A DNA stretch of 12,595 nt from JBGSKY01 sp041740995 (lineage in GTDB: Bacteria > Planctomycetota > Planctomycetia > Pirellulales > Pirellulaceae): assembly GCA_041740995.1 (NCBI GenBank), contig JBGSKY010000165.1, positions 1-12,595 of the forward strand, written 5' to 3'. The notes beneath the pieces were generated by a model that was given only the letters and a program-made list of their open reading frames with translations, had not been told where the DNA came from and did no database searches. This document shows positions 1 through 7,239 of this stretch, piece by piece. The position numbers and the translations under genes are program-made. Position 1 is the first letter of the stretch; every line of letters starts with the position of its first letter.

Positions 1-112
1 TACCGGCAATCGAGATGACCTTGAATTTTCCACTGGCGATCCAAGAGTTTATCTCGTCCTCCATTGGATGAAGCTCACTCTCGATACTTTTGAAGATTTT
101 GACTTTTTGCAC
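1..112 (-). CDS. Small conserved hypothetical protein, 5' end only (runs off left edge)
   Basis: An open frame on the minus strand starts at GTG 112-110 and stays open to base 1. The visible 37 residues read MQKVKIFKSIESELHPMEDE followed by INSWIASGKFKVISIAG. From memory this resembles the start of short (about 100 aa) bacterial hypothetical proteins with a V-K-I-F-K-x-I-E-x-E-L opening, an acidic helix, then a beta strand ending in an S-I-x-G-N-like motif. The family has no function known to me. An upstream TTG in the same frame (around 133) is an alternative start. The gene lies 74 bp downstream of the peptidoglycan enzyme on the same strand and could be cotranscribed with it. A competing plus-strand frame over the same bases looks less like a protein family. 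Confidence 0.5.
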   Translation of the reverse strand, partial: MQKVKIFKSIESELHPMEDEINSWIASGKFKVISIAG

Positions 113-186
113 GGTCGACCAAGCTTTCAACGAGCGTATTGGAACAGTTCAAGCTCGATTGTACCTGATTAGACTCGCTCGAAAAG

Positions 187-1476
187 CTAACCAAAATTGG
201 CTGCAGTCAGCCCTTTGTTATATTTGGCTCGTACGATTCCAGAAACCTCCGCTGGGGTAATGCGGTTGTCGCCGTTTTTATCCAGTCCAGCGTTTTGCTG
301 ATACGCTTTGGTTCCGCCCGCGAACAACGTAGAGTTTGCATCTTTACCAACAGCGGCGGGATACAAAATTGTCATATAAACGTCTTCCAACGTCTTGAGA
401 CGCCCACTGTAAGGCTGGAAATATTTCTTAACATAATCCAGTTGAGCAACGGCGGTCATAGCAGCAAGTGCTTCGGTTGAAGTACCAAGACCACGAGCGG
501 TAGCGGGCATAAATTGTATCAATCCTGTAGCGCCACTTCCTGCGGCATTGCGGATGCTTGGGCTGAACGTTTCACCGGTCTCAAACGCCATGCAAGCCAT
601 CAAGTAACTTGGGTCAATGCCAAGCTGATTGGCAATTCCAATGACCTTGGTCTTGAATTCTTGAGTGACTTTGGCTCCCCAAGCGATTTTTTGCGAGCCC
701 GCTGCTGGTGCCATCGAACCGCCCTGGAAATGAGCTGCTTCGGCCAGACGTACAAAATGACATCGACCGGCGTTGCGAGTAATAGAAAATACGCCGATGC
801 CATCATGGCTGCCGTTATCGTTGGAATTGCCTTCGATCGTTTTAAAGTTGGTGCCTTGGACACTGACAACCAGTCCAGTGTGATAGGCAGTTTTTCCATC
901 CATGACTAAGAAAATATCGCCAGCTTGCGGAGAAGATGTCAGTTTTCCATGTTGGGTAGCCCAAGTATGCAAAAACGGGCAATAAGCAGTTCGCGGCATA
1001 GGATTTGGTTTGCCGCTCTTGGCGGAAGCCTGTACGAAACACCAATAGACAAACGCCATGCACCAAAAGCTTCCTGGTGGAACGGCCGCTGTCGTGTTGT
1101 ATTCATCGACTTTCTTTCCGCGATTACTTCCCAGCGGTTCTTCGCGAACTCCGAGCTGCGTTAGGGCGATTGCTACCGCCGAGTCGACCAAATCACGCGG
1201 GGCTGCTGAAGTGCTATTACCGGGAACATTGCCGGCAGGAGTGTTCGCTGGAGGTTTGCGAGCAGCTTCGTTCAGTGCAGCCCAAGTTTTGGGGCCGACG
1301 ATTCCATCAACCTCAAGCCGATGCGCTTTTTGATAAGCAATCACTGCCGCTTCGGTTAGCTTGCCGAAATCGCCATCCGGCACCAAAGGCGGCTTGGGTG
1401 AAACTGCCTTGTTCAACATGGTTTGTAAACGAACGACTTCAGGACCCAAGCTCCCGCGGCGAAGCAATACAGACAT
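187..1476 (-). CDS. Endolysin-like peptidoglycan hydrolase: PG-binding + CHAP/NlpC-like peptidase + lytic transglycosylase
   Basis: The 429-residue protein has three wall-active modules. Residues 5-70 form a PG_binding_1 repeat (L-Q-x-M-L, D-G-D-F-G, V-D-G-I-V-G-P-K-T-W). A Pro/Ala/Asn-rich linker (about 73-94) follows. Residues 95-243 resemble a CHAP/NlpC-type cysteine peptidase, with likely catalytic Cys139 (in FWCMAF), His199 (in YHTGLVV) and a polar third residue near Glu215/Asn217. Residues 275-400 form a soluble lytic transglycosylase-like domain with probable catalytic Glu299 and the GLIQFMPATA motif at 318-327. Residues 399-410 match a 12-residue EF-hand calcium loop (DKNGDNRITPAE). 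By family, the peptidase would cut stem peptides and the transglycosylase the glycan strand. No signal peptide is visible, so this may be a phage-type endolysin or a protein released by another route. The ATG start has a weak GGGG stretch upstream. Confidence 0.85.
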   Translation of the reverse strand: MSVLLRRGSLGPEVVRLQTMLNKAVSPKPPLVPDGDFGKLTEAAVIAYQKAHRLEVDGIVGPKTWAALNEAARKPPANTPAGNVPGNSTSAAPRDLVDSAVAIALTQLGVREEPLGSNRGKKVDEYNTTAAVPPGSFWCMAFVYWCFVQASAKSGKPNPMPRTAYCPFLHTWATQHGKLTSSPQAGDIFLVMDGKTAYHTGLVVSVQGTNFKTIEGNSNDNGSHDGIGVFSITRNAGRCHFVRLAEAAHFQGGSMAPAAGSQKIAWGAKVTQEFKTKVIGIANQLGIDPSYLMACMAFETGETFSPSIRNAAGSGATGLIQFMPATARGLGTSTEALAAMTAVAQLDYVKKYFQPYSGRLKTLEDVYMTILYPAAVGKDANSTLFAGGTKAYQQNAGLDKNGDNRITPAEVSGIVRAKYNKGLTAANFG

Positions 1477-1661
1477 TTTCGGACCCCAATACAGGCAATT
1501 TTTTTGTTGGATTCGTAAAGCTCTTCAGTTGTCGCGGTCTCGACTCGAAAGTTTCCTGGATTCCAAAAAATTAAACACAACGCTCCGAATCTGACTTTGT
1601 GATTGCACTTTGCTAAATTTCCCGGCAAAAATACTGAACGAATTTTCATTAACGCTACAAA

Positions 1662-2138
1662 TTGGACAAGACCGCCAAGCTCTCAGTCGTTTCGCCAAAG
1701 AATCTAGAAATCCCATGGTTCACGACGGCCAGCGATAACGAGCCAATTCTAAGTTATTGTAAACGCTTCGCTCCCAATGTCTTTCAAGAGATCGTCGTTC
1801 GGCACGGAGGTCTCGTGCAATCCGTTGTCCATCGTTTTAGTGTTCGCGAATCGGGTGCTGAAGATGCATCCCAGATAACATTTTTAGTCCTAACGCGATC
1901 CGTTCAAAAGTTGCGCAAGGCCGAGTCGTTGTCAGCCTGGCTTTACGGCGTTGCCTTCAGAACCACGCGTCGACTTCGAAGCAAAACGCTTCAGGAACGT
2001 AACTTGACTATGAGATTTAGCTACACGCAATTTACCCATCCAAGAAGGTTCGAAAGACTGACTGGGTGCATAGCCTGGAAATTGAGCAGTTGGATCGTGA
2101 AATTCAAAGATTGCCGACGACGCTCCGCGAAGTCATAA
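1662..2138 (+). CDS. ECF-type RNA polymerase sigma factor, region 2 part (frameshifted gene)
   Basis: Residues about 28-105 match region 2 of the planctomycete-expanded ECF sigma factors: a V-V-R-H-G-G-L-V helix, then AEDASQITFLVL and SLSAWLYGVAFR, which carry the core-polymerase and -10 contacts. After about residue 118 the frame stops making sense, and the sigma region 4 sequence continues in the frame one base earlier (open from 2021). The last roughly 20-40 residues of this frame are therefore probably junk. The only possible start in frame is TTG 1662, because a TAA lies at 1650-1652 and there is no ATG. It is divergent from the peptidoglycan enzyme, with a 185-bp gap. If the sequence is correct, this makes only a truncated sigma factor without the -35 binding domain. 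Confidence 0.75.
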   Translation: MDKTAKLSVVSPKNLEIPWFTTASDNEPILSYCKRFAPNVFQEIVVRHGGLVQSVVHRFSVRESGAEDASQITFLVLTRSVQKLRKAESLSAWLYGVAFRTTRRLRSKTLQERNLTMRFSYTQFTHPRRFERLTGCIAWKLSSWIVKFKDCRRRSAKS

Positions 2139-2254
2139 TTCAACGCTACATGCTGGGGCATTCATTGCAAGCGATCAAGGAACGGATGGAATTAAGCTTA
2201 AGCGCCTCGATGGTCGATTTCGCAGAGCCCGCGCGACGCTCCGCAGTCGGCTAA
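2066..2254 (+). pseudogene. Sigma factor region 4 fragment of the same broken gene
   Basis: This frame, open from 2021, carries SLEIEQLDREIQRLPTTLRE and then VIIQRYMLGHSLQAIKERMEL. This is the start of a sigma-70 region 4 helix-turn-helix (family pattern: L-D-x-E-L-x-R-L-P-x-x-x-R). The motif is completed in yet another frame: stepping back one base at about 2200 gives LKRLDGRFRRARATLRSRL, which aligns without a gap to the family's L-K-x-R-L-x-R-A-R-x-x-L-R-x-R-L ending. The 21 residues after that point in the present frame are out-of-frame. I see no start signal of its own (GTG at 2066 is internal to the domain). It is best read as the middle piece of one gene spanning 1662-3249. Confidence 0.7.
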
Positions 2255-2304
2255 TCGCACGTGGAATCGGCGTAACGGCAGTTCTGATATCGCTTGAGCA
2301 AACA

Positions 2305-3249
2305 ATGCTTGCTAGCCACGCCGCACAATCGCCCCGGTTGATTGACCCGACAAAGAAGCGACTCGAGCATCGTCAAATAGAATCGTCGAATCCTCTTCCT
2401 GAGACTTTTCAACAACTTATCGAAAGCGAGCTTACGATGACTTTTATTACAAACTCAAAAGCTTTGGCGTTGGCCGCATCTTTTGCGGTAGCCATTGCGA
2501 CAATCGGCCTAGGGTTGACTTACGGTCAAGCCGAAAAATCGGACGAAAGTAAGTCGATTGAATTGGCGACGGCCGACGATTCACAGACCGACGATCCGTT
2601 TGGTGATCAAGCAACGGTCATTGACCAGCGAGAAAACAAAGACCATGGAAGAAGCAACTTGATTTCCGATGAACCAGTTTTTACGGCCAGCCAGAAACTG
2701 CAGAATTTACTCCATCAGCAGATCATACAAAAATTAGAATCACAGGACGAAATTGAATATGTCATTGCGACTGAAAAGTTTAAGCCCGATTTTTCAGGCA
2801 TTCCGCTTCGACATGCGATCGCACAAATCTCTGATAAAATGGGGATACCAATGATCTTTGACGTTGTTGCGATGGAGTCCGGAATCTCAACTCCAGACGA
2901 CCCTGTGAACCTAACCACAAAAGAACTCACATACAACGATGTAATGAGTCTCGTGCTCGAACCGCTGGATTTGGCTTACGTTGTCAAAGATGAATATATC
3001 TTGATTACCACGATCGATTCAGGCACGGAAAAAGTAATCAAAACGTACAACCTCGAAGACTTTTCGAAAAAGATCGCTTCGTCCTCGGGCATTGAAAAAC
3101 TGCAAACGATGATCAAAACTTTCGTGCCCGGCGAATGGGATTTAGGCGAAGATCTTGTCGAAATATTCGACGGCCGCTTGGTCGTCTCGTGCAGTTCAAA
3201 AACGCATGCAGAGATCCAGCGATTTTTGGTGCAGTTAACGCGTCGATGA
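2305..3249 (+). CDS. Membrane-anchored STN-like domain protein (C-terminal part of a sigma factor fusion)
   Basis: The frame is 314 aa from ATG 2305 but continues upstream, without a stop, into the end of sigma region 4 (from about 2200). It is therefore the third piece of the broken sigma gene. Residues 50-73 are one hydrophobic segment (membrane anchor or uncleaved signal). Residues 76-125 are acidic and polar. Residues 150-236 resemble the secretin/TonB short N-terminal (STN) fold: IPLRHAIAQISDKMGIPMIF, a strand pattern ending VNLTTKELTYNDVMSLVLEP, then LDLAYVVKDEYILITT. Residues 244-314 (TYNLEDF, VPGEWDLG, RLVVSCSSKTHAEIQRFL) match the tail usual in planctomycete proteins of this type. 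An inner ATG at 2437 (residue 45), preceded by a GAAAGCGAG stretch, would give a stand-alone protein starting just before the membrane segment. Its role is unknown; transmitting an envelope signal to the sigma domain is an inference. Confidence 0.75.
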   Translation: MLASHAAQSPRLIDPTKKRLEHRQIESSNPLPETFQQLIESELTMTFITNSKALALAASFAVAIATIGLGLTYGQAEKSDESKSIELATADDSQTDDPFGDQATVIDQRENKDHGRSNLISDEPVFTASQKLQNLLHQQIIQKLESQDEIEYVIATEKFKPDFSGIPLRHAIAQISDKMGIPMIFDVVAMESGISTPDDPVNLTTKELTYNDVMSLVLEPLDLAYVVKDEYILITTIDSGTEKVIKTYNLEDFSKKIASSSGIEKLQTMIKTFVPGEWDLGEDLVEIFDGRLVVSCSSKTHAEIQRFLVQLTRR

Positions 3250-3336
3250 TGGTCTTCGACAATAGTCAGTCAATTGAATCCCTGCTACCATGCGATAACT
3301 AATTATGTACCTAACGCATTCTAGCTGACCGACTCC

Positions 3337-4650
3337 ATGAACAGCCCAACGGCCTTACTCCGCGGATATCCCAAATCCCATGCTGCTTACGAACAGGCTT
3401 GTGGACTAATTCCAGGTGGCGTGAATTCGCCAGCTCGTGCATTCGGTGCCGTCGGGGGTGAGCCACTGTTTATCGAACGGGCTAAAGGGGCTTACCTTTT
3501 TGATATCGACGGTCACCGGTACATTGACTACATCGGATCTTGGGGGCCGATGATTCTCGGTCATGCCCATCCACCAGTCATCGAAGCGATTACAAAAGCG
3601 GCTCAAGATGGTACTTCATTTGGGGCCCCAACATTGCGGGAAAGTCGGCTCGCAGAGTTGATCCGTGAAGCTGTTCCCAGTATGGAAAAAGTTCGCTTGG
3701 TAAATAGCGGCACCGAAGCGACGATGAGTGCGATTCGAGTTGCTCGCGGTGCGACCGGTCGAAGCAAGATTGTTAAATTCGCTGGCTGCTATCATGGTCA
3801 CGTTGATAGCTTACTGGTCGCCGCTGGTTCGGCCGCTGCGACATTATCAGTCCCCGACTCACCTGGTGTAACGGCGGGCACATCGGGCGATACGATTGTG
3901 ATGCAATATAACGACGTCGAAGGTCTTAATGCATTGTTTGATCAGCAAGGAGACTCGATCGCGGCCGTGATCCTTGAGCCGATTGTTGGGAACATGGGAA
4001 CAGTGATTCCGACCGAAACATTCTTACAAGCCTTGCGTTCGCTGACGACACAATTCGGAGCGATTTTAATCTTTGACGAAGTCATGACTGGTTTTCGAGT
4101 CGCACATGGTGGCGCACAAAGCTTGTTTAACATAAAGCCTGATATGACCACGCTCGGGAAGATTGTTGGTGGAGGGCTGCCGCTAGCAGTTTACGGTGGT
4201 CGAGCCGACATCATGAATAATGTTCTGCCAGCCGGGAAAGTCTATCAAGCTGGCACGCTGAGCGGTAATCCATTGGCGACTGCGGCAGGCATTGCGACGC
4301 TTGAAATTTTGCGAGATGATCCGCCATATGAATATCTCGAAAAGCTCGGCTCGCGATTAGCCGAAGGTTTATCCGACGCTGCCGAAAAATCAGGAATTCC
4401 GCACGTCATGCAACGTATGGGGAGCATGATGACATTATTCTTTAACCCCAGTTCCGTCATCGACTGGCCAACCGCTAATGCCAGTGATCGTAAGCGATTT
4501 GCCGCGTATTTTTGGGGTATGATCAGAGCGGGCGTTTATATGCCATGCAGCCAATTTGAAGCTTTGTTTTTTTCACGCGAACACACTTCCGACGACATTG
4601 AATGCACGATCGCTGCGGCTGAAAAAGTCATCGCTGAAATCGATCGCTAA
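3337..4650 (+). CDS. hemL: Glutamate-1-semialdehyde 2,1-aminomutase
   Basis: This cytoplasmic PLP enzyme converts glutamate-1-semialdehyde to 5-aminolevulinate, the committed step of the C5 route to haem and other tetrapyrroles. The 437-aa length is normal for the family. Visible hallmarks: the PGGVNSPARAF opening (26-36), NSGTEATMSAIRVARGATGR (122-141), GCYHGHVD (149-156), the PLP-ring Asp247 in IFDEVMTGFR, and the Schiff-base Lys275 in TTLGKIVGGGLP, followed by QAGTLSGNPLA. The protein appears intact from end to end. The ATG start has no clear SD site. It lies 87 bp after the STN-domain gene and is followed by a large inverted repeat, so it may end its own transcript. Confidence 0.97.
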   Translation: MNSPTALLRGYPKSHAAYEQACGLIPGGVNSPARAFGAVGGEPLFIERAKGAYLFDIDGHRYIDYIGSWGPMILGHAHPPVIEAITKAAQDGTSFGAPTLRESRLAELIREAVPSMEKVRLVNSGTEATMSAIRVARGATGRSKIVKFAGCYHGHVDSLLVAAGSAAATLSVPDSPGVTAGTSGDTIVMQYNDVEGLNALFDQQGDSIAAVILEPIVGNMGTVIPTETFLQALRSLTTQFGAILIFDEVMTGFRVAHGGAQSLFNIKPDMTTLGKIVGGGLPLAVYGGRADIMNNVLPAGKVYQAGTLSGNPLATAAGIATLEILRDDPPYEYLEKLGSRLAEGLSDAAEKSGIPHVMQRMGSMMTLFFNPSSVIDWPTANASDRKRFAAYFWGMIRAGVYMPCSQFEALFFSREHTSDDIECTIAAAEKVIAEIDR

Positions 4651-4662
4651 ATCATTTTGAAT

Positions 4663-4735
4663 TAGAGCAGTCCGAAAAGGGGTCTGACCCTTTGGAGGAA
4701 CGGAGAGGGGCAGACCCCTTTTCGGATAGGCTCTA
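4663..4735. repeat. Long imperfect hairpin with a perfect 16-bp inverted repeat
   Basis: The arm at 4671-4686 (TCCGAAAAGGGGTCTG) is the exact reverse complement of 4711-4726 (CAGACCCCTTTTCGGA), separated by 24 bases. The stem extends outward by six more pairs (TAGAGC 4663-4668 with GCTCTA 4730-4735) across a small internal loop, and inward by CCC/GGG (4688-4690 with 4707-4709) past one mismatch. It occupies most of the 118-bp gap between hemL and the next gene. There is no U-run after the right arm, so it is not a standard intrinsic terminator. The GGGGTCTGACCC-type core recalls REP-like palindromes common in bacterial genomes. It may still block 3' exonuclease or terminate transcription. Confidence 0.85.
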
Positions 4736-4768
4736 TGCGTAAATCCTCAAATTAACATTCGCTCTAAC

Positions 4769-6622
4769 ATGGTCACCCAATCGACGGATTTAGAACTCGC
4801 CGACAAAGCGACAGCAGAAATCCTAAACATTGCGGCATATAAATTTGTCGCAATCGATGATACCTCTTCGCTGCGTCAACTGTTAAAAGATTGGACGGCC
4901 GTATGCCACCTTAAAGGCACCATCTTGTTGGCGACCGAAGGTATTAATATGTTCCTGGCGGGCAAACCGGAAGAGGTTCATTCCTTTCTCGACCGATTGC
5001 GACTTGACGATCGATTTGGAGATTTAGCGGTAAAAGAAAGTTGGAGCAACGAGCAACCATTTTCACGGATGCTTGTGCGACTGAAAAAAGAAATAATCGC
5101 CTTTGGTATAGATTCGGTACAACCGGCCAAACAACGCGGCAGAAAAATCTCGCCTGAAACACTGCGGCGGTGGATTGATGAAGGTCGTGACATCACGCTG
5201 CTTGATACACGCAACACTTACGAAGTCGAGCTTGGTACGTTTGACAATGCCGTCTCAATACCGCTCCAGCATTTTAGGGAGTTTCCAGAAAGAGTAGGTG
5301 AGCTACCTACTGAAAGTCGTGACAAGCCGATGGTGATGTTCTGCACCGGTGGCATACGATGCGAAAAAGCTGGTCCATTTTTGGAGCAGGCTGGTTTCAG
5401 CGAAGTCTATCAACTAGACGGCGGAATATTGAAATATTTCGAAGATGTGGGTGCCCAGCACTATCGCGGTGACTGTTTCGTTTTTGATAATCGGGTGACG
5501 GTCAAGCCTGATTTGTCTCCCTCCGGTGCAATTCTTTGTTATGCCTGTCAGAAAGTCTTGACATCAGAAGAGATCGCTTCACCCAAATACAAATCAGGCG
5601 AGCATTGCCCGTCATGTTACAAACCCGACCTCGAAGTGAAACAAGCCGACATTGCCAAGAAGCAAAGTCAATTAGATTTACTCGCAGAAAACTTACCCGG
5701 CAGCGTTCCTTACACAAACATTCGACCAATCCACATTCCGCGGCATTTGGCTGGTAAGTCGTTATCGGAGTGCTTGCAGTCGATTTTTCCCCAATGCGAC
5801 AAAGATTACTGGAAGCACGAACTTGCCAGTGGTTTGCTTCGCAGCCCCTTCGGTTCGGAGCGAATTTTAAGTCTGGAATTGAGGATGCGGGAAGGCGAAC
5901 GCATCGATCACTTGCACTTGGATTGTGTTGAGCCGGAGGTTAGTGCGAATATACAAATCGTCGATCATGACGAGGGCATTATCGTCGTTTCAAAACCAGC
6001 TGGACTTGCTTCCCACGCAAGCGGTAGATTTTGCCGGAACACACTTGAGTATCTGGTCGGTCAAGCATACTTGCCAGAAAAAATTCGCTTAGCGCATCGT
6101 CTGGACTCCAACACGAGTGGTCTGATGATTTTGGCGAAACGATATAACATTGCCAAAGTGCTTCAGATGCAATTCGCGGAAGGAGAGGTTTCTAAAACAT
6201 ATCTTGCACGTGTACATGGACACCCGACTGCGAATCGATTTGAATGCCAAGCTCCAATCGCCAGAGATTGTGAAGCTGGCGGAATCAGACGAGTTGATAG
6301 CGTCAATGGATTGCCGGCGAGAACCGAGTTTGAAGTCATTGAACGCTACGACGATGAGACTAGTCTGGTTTACGCTTATCCGATAACTGGCCGAACGAAT
6401 CAAATTCGGTGCCATCTTTGGCATCTCGGTTTCCCAATCGTTAACGATGTTGCTTACAAAAAGGATCGACAATTGTCAGCCAATATTACATCAGGTGTTG
6501 GCGATCCGGTAATGTGTCTGCACGCATTGGAAATTAAGCTGACGCATCCATTTGATGGAAGGCAGCGTCAATGGACTGATGCATTGCCAGTCTGGGCAGC
6601 GAGCAAAGCGATGGAAGCATGA
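4769..6622 (+). CDS. trhO: Fusion protein: tRNA U34 hydroxylase (TrhO/YceA, rhodanese) + RluA-type pseudouridine synthase
   Basis: The 617-aa protein joins two RNA-modifying enzymes. Residues about 20-290 are TrhO, which makes 5-hydroxyuridine at tRNA position 34. This part has the N-terminal acylphosphatase-like domain (GTILLATEGINMFLAG), a rhodanese domain (LLDTRNTYEVELGTF) with active-site Cys192 in FCTGGIRCEKA, and a four-Cys zinc-binding tail (C257, C260, C280, C283). After a linker, residues 320-390 resemble the S4-like leader of RluA enzymes. Residues 393-610 are the catalytic domain, with HRLDSNTSGL (catalytic Asp446), KTYLARVHG and PITGRTNQIRCHLWHLGFPI. Each half is normally a separate protein of about 250-350 aa. 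Both halves keep their key residues. RluA-type enzymes modify tRNA U32 or rRNA uridines, so both halves could act on the same anticodon loop (inference). The stop overlaps the start of tmk (ATGA). No SD site is evident. Confidence 0.93.
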   Translation: MVTQSTDLELADKATAEILNIAAYKFVAIDDTSSLRQLLKDWTAVCHLKGTILLATEGINMFLAGKPEEVHSFLDRLRLDDRFGDLAVKESWSNEQPFSRMLVRLKKEIIAFGIDSVQPAKQRGRKISPETLRRWIDEGRDITLLDTRNTYEVELGTFDNAVSIPLQHFREFPERVGELPTESRDKPMVMFCTGGIRCEKAGPFLEQAGFSEVYQLDGGILKYFEDVGAQHYRGDCFVFDNRVTVKPDLSPSGAILCYACQKVLTSEEIASPKYKSGEHCPSCYKPDLEVKQADIAKKQSQLDLLAENLPGSVPYTNIRPIHIPRHLAGKSLSECLQSIFPQCDKDYWKHELASGLLRSPFGSERILSLELRMREGERIDHLHLDCVEPEVSANIQIVDHDEGIIVVSKPAGLASHASGRFCRNTLEYLVGQAYLPEKIRLAHRLDSNTSGLMILAKRYNIAKVLQMQFAEGEVSKTYLARVHGHPTANRFECQAPIARDCEAGGIRRVDSVNGLPARTEFEVIERYDDETSLVYAYPITGRTNQIRCHLWHLGFPIVNDVAYKKDRQLSANITSGVGDPVMCLHALEIKLTHPFDGRQRQWTDALPVWAASKAMEA

Positions 6623-7239
6623 GTGACGTAAAACCTCGCTTCATCAGTTTCGACGGTATAGACGGTTCCGGGAAATCAACACAGCTCGCGTTGTTCGCCG
6701 ACTACCTGCGATCGACCGGTCACGACGTAGTCTGCTTTCGTGATCCTGGTACGACAAAGCTTGGCGAATCCGTCCGCGAGATCTTGCTGCACCGTGAGGA
6801 CATTCCGTTAGCTATGACGACTGAGATGCTCTTGTATATGGCCGCTCGGTCACAACTAGTTTCTGAACAGATTCGCCCTGCCCTAGCAGAACAAAAAACC
6901 GTTTTATGTGATCGTTATCTGCTGGCCAACGTCATCTATCAAGGCTACGGCGGCGGATTATACGTGGAATCGCTTTGGCAAGTCGGCCAAGTAGCAACTG
7001 GAGGTCTTCGACCTGACTGGACGGTCGTCTTTGACTTAAGTGTTGATACCGCCATATCTCGCATTGGAGCTGTTCAAGATCGGCTAGAAAAACGTGGCAA
7101 GGACTATTTTCAGTGCCTGCGGACTGGCTATCTCGAGCAGCTATCACGTGCAAGTTCGACGTACTTTGTCGCTGATGCTGAGCAACCAATTGAGCTGGTT
7201 CAACAATCCGTCCGCGACGCGTGGAACGAGATTAAATAA
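6619..7239 (+). CDS. tmk: Thymidylate kinase (dTMP kinase)
   Basis: This cytoplasmic enzyme phosphorylates dTMP to dTDP with ATP for DNA precursor supply. The 206-aa length is typical. Residues 13-21 are the P-loop GIDGSGKST. FRDPGTT (about 39-45) occupies the place of the usual R-E-P-G-G-T dTMP-binding motif, with D for E and T for the second G. CDRYLLANVIYQGYG carries the DRY/DRx substrate motif, and RLEKRGKDYF is the LID region. Start ATG 6619-6621 overlaps the upstream stop TGA 6620-6622, which points to translational coupling with the TrhO-RluA fusion; a GGAAG stretch lies just upstream. Its last 8 bases overlap the convergent HEAT/TPR gene. Confidence 0.95.
   Translation: MSDVKPRFISFDGIDGSGKSTQLALFADYLRSTGHDVVCFRDPGTTKLGESVREILLHREDIPLAMTTEMLLYMAARSQLVSEQIRPALAEQKTVLCDRYLLANVIYQGYGGGLYVESLWQVGQVATGGLRPDWTVVFDLSVDTAISRIGAVQDRLEKRGKDYFQCLRTGYLEQLSRASSTYFVADAEQPIELVQQSVRDAWNEIK

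Noticed and set aside
2..172. Plus-strand frame open from the left edge to TAG 170-172, possible gene tail
   Set aside because: It overlaps the minus-strand frame that carries a family-like motif, and its own residues match nothing I know. It is possible but less likely.
1005..1574. Plus-strand 189-codon open frame
   Set aside because: It lies opposite the peptidoglycan enzyme, is rich in Arg, Cys and Pro, and has no domain pattern.
2195..2203. Programmed -1 frameshift at TTAAGCTTAAGC in the sigma gene
   Set aside because: The site is not an X-XXY-YYZ heptamer, and a second unexplained shift exists in the same gene, so mutation or error is simpler.
3253..3336. Promoter for hemL (TTGAAT ... 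TAATTA)
   Set aside because: The spacing is about 20 bases and the hexamers are poor, so it is not supported.
4671..4726. Intrinsic terminator of hemL
   Set aside because: The stem is strong but no run of T follows on either strand; kept as a repeat with a possible end-protecting role.
6089..6472. Minus-strand 127-codon open frame
   Set aside because: It is antisense to the conserved RluA catalytic domain and has no family features.
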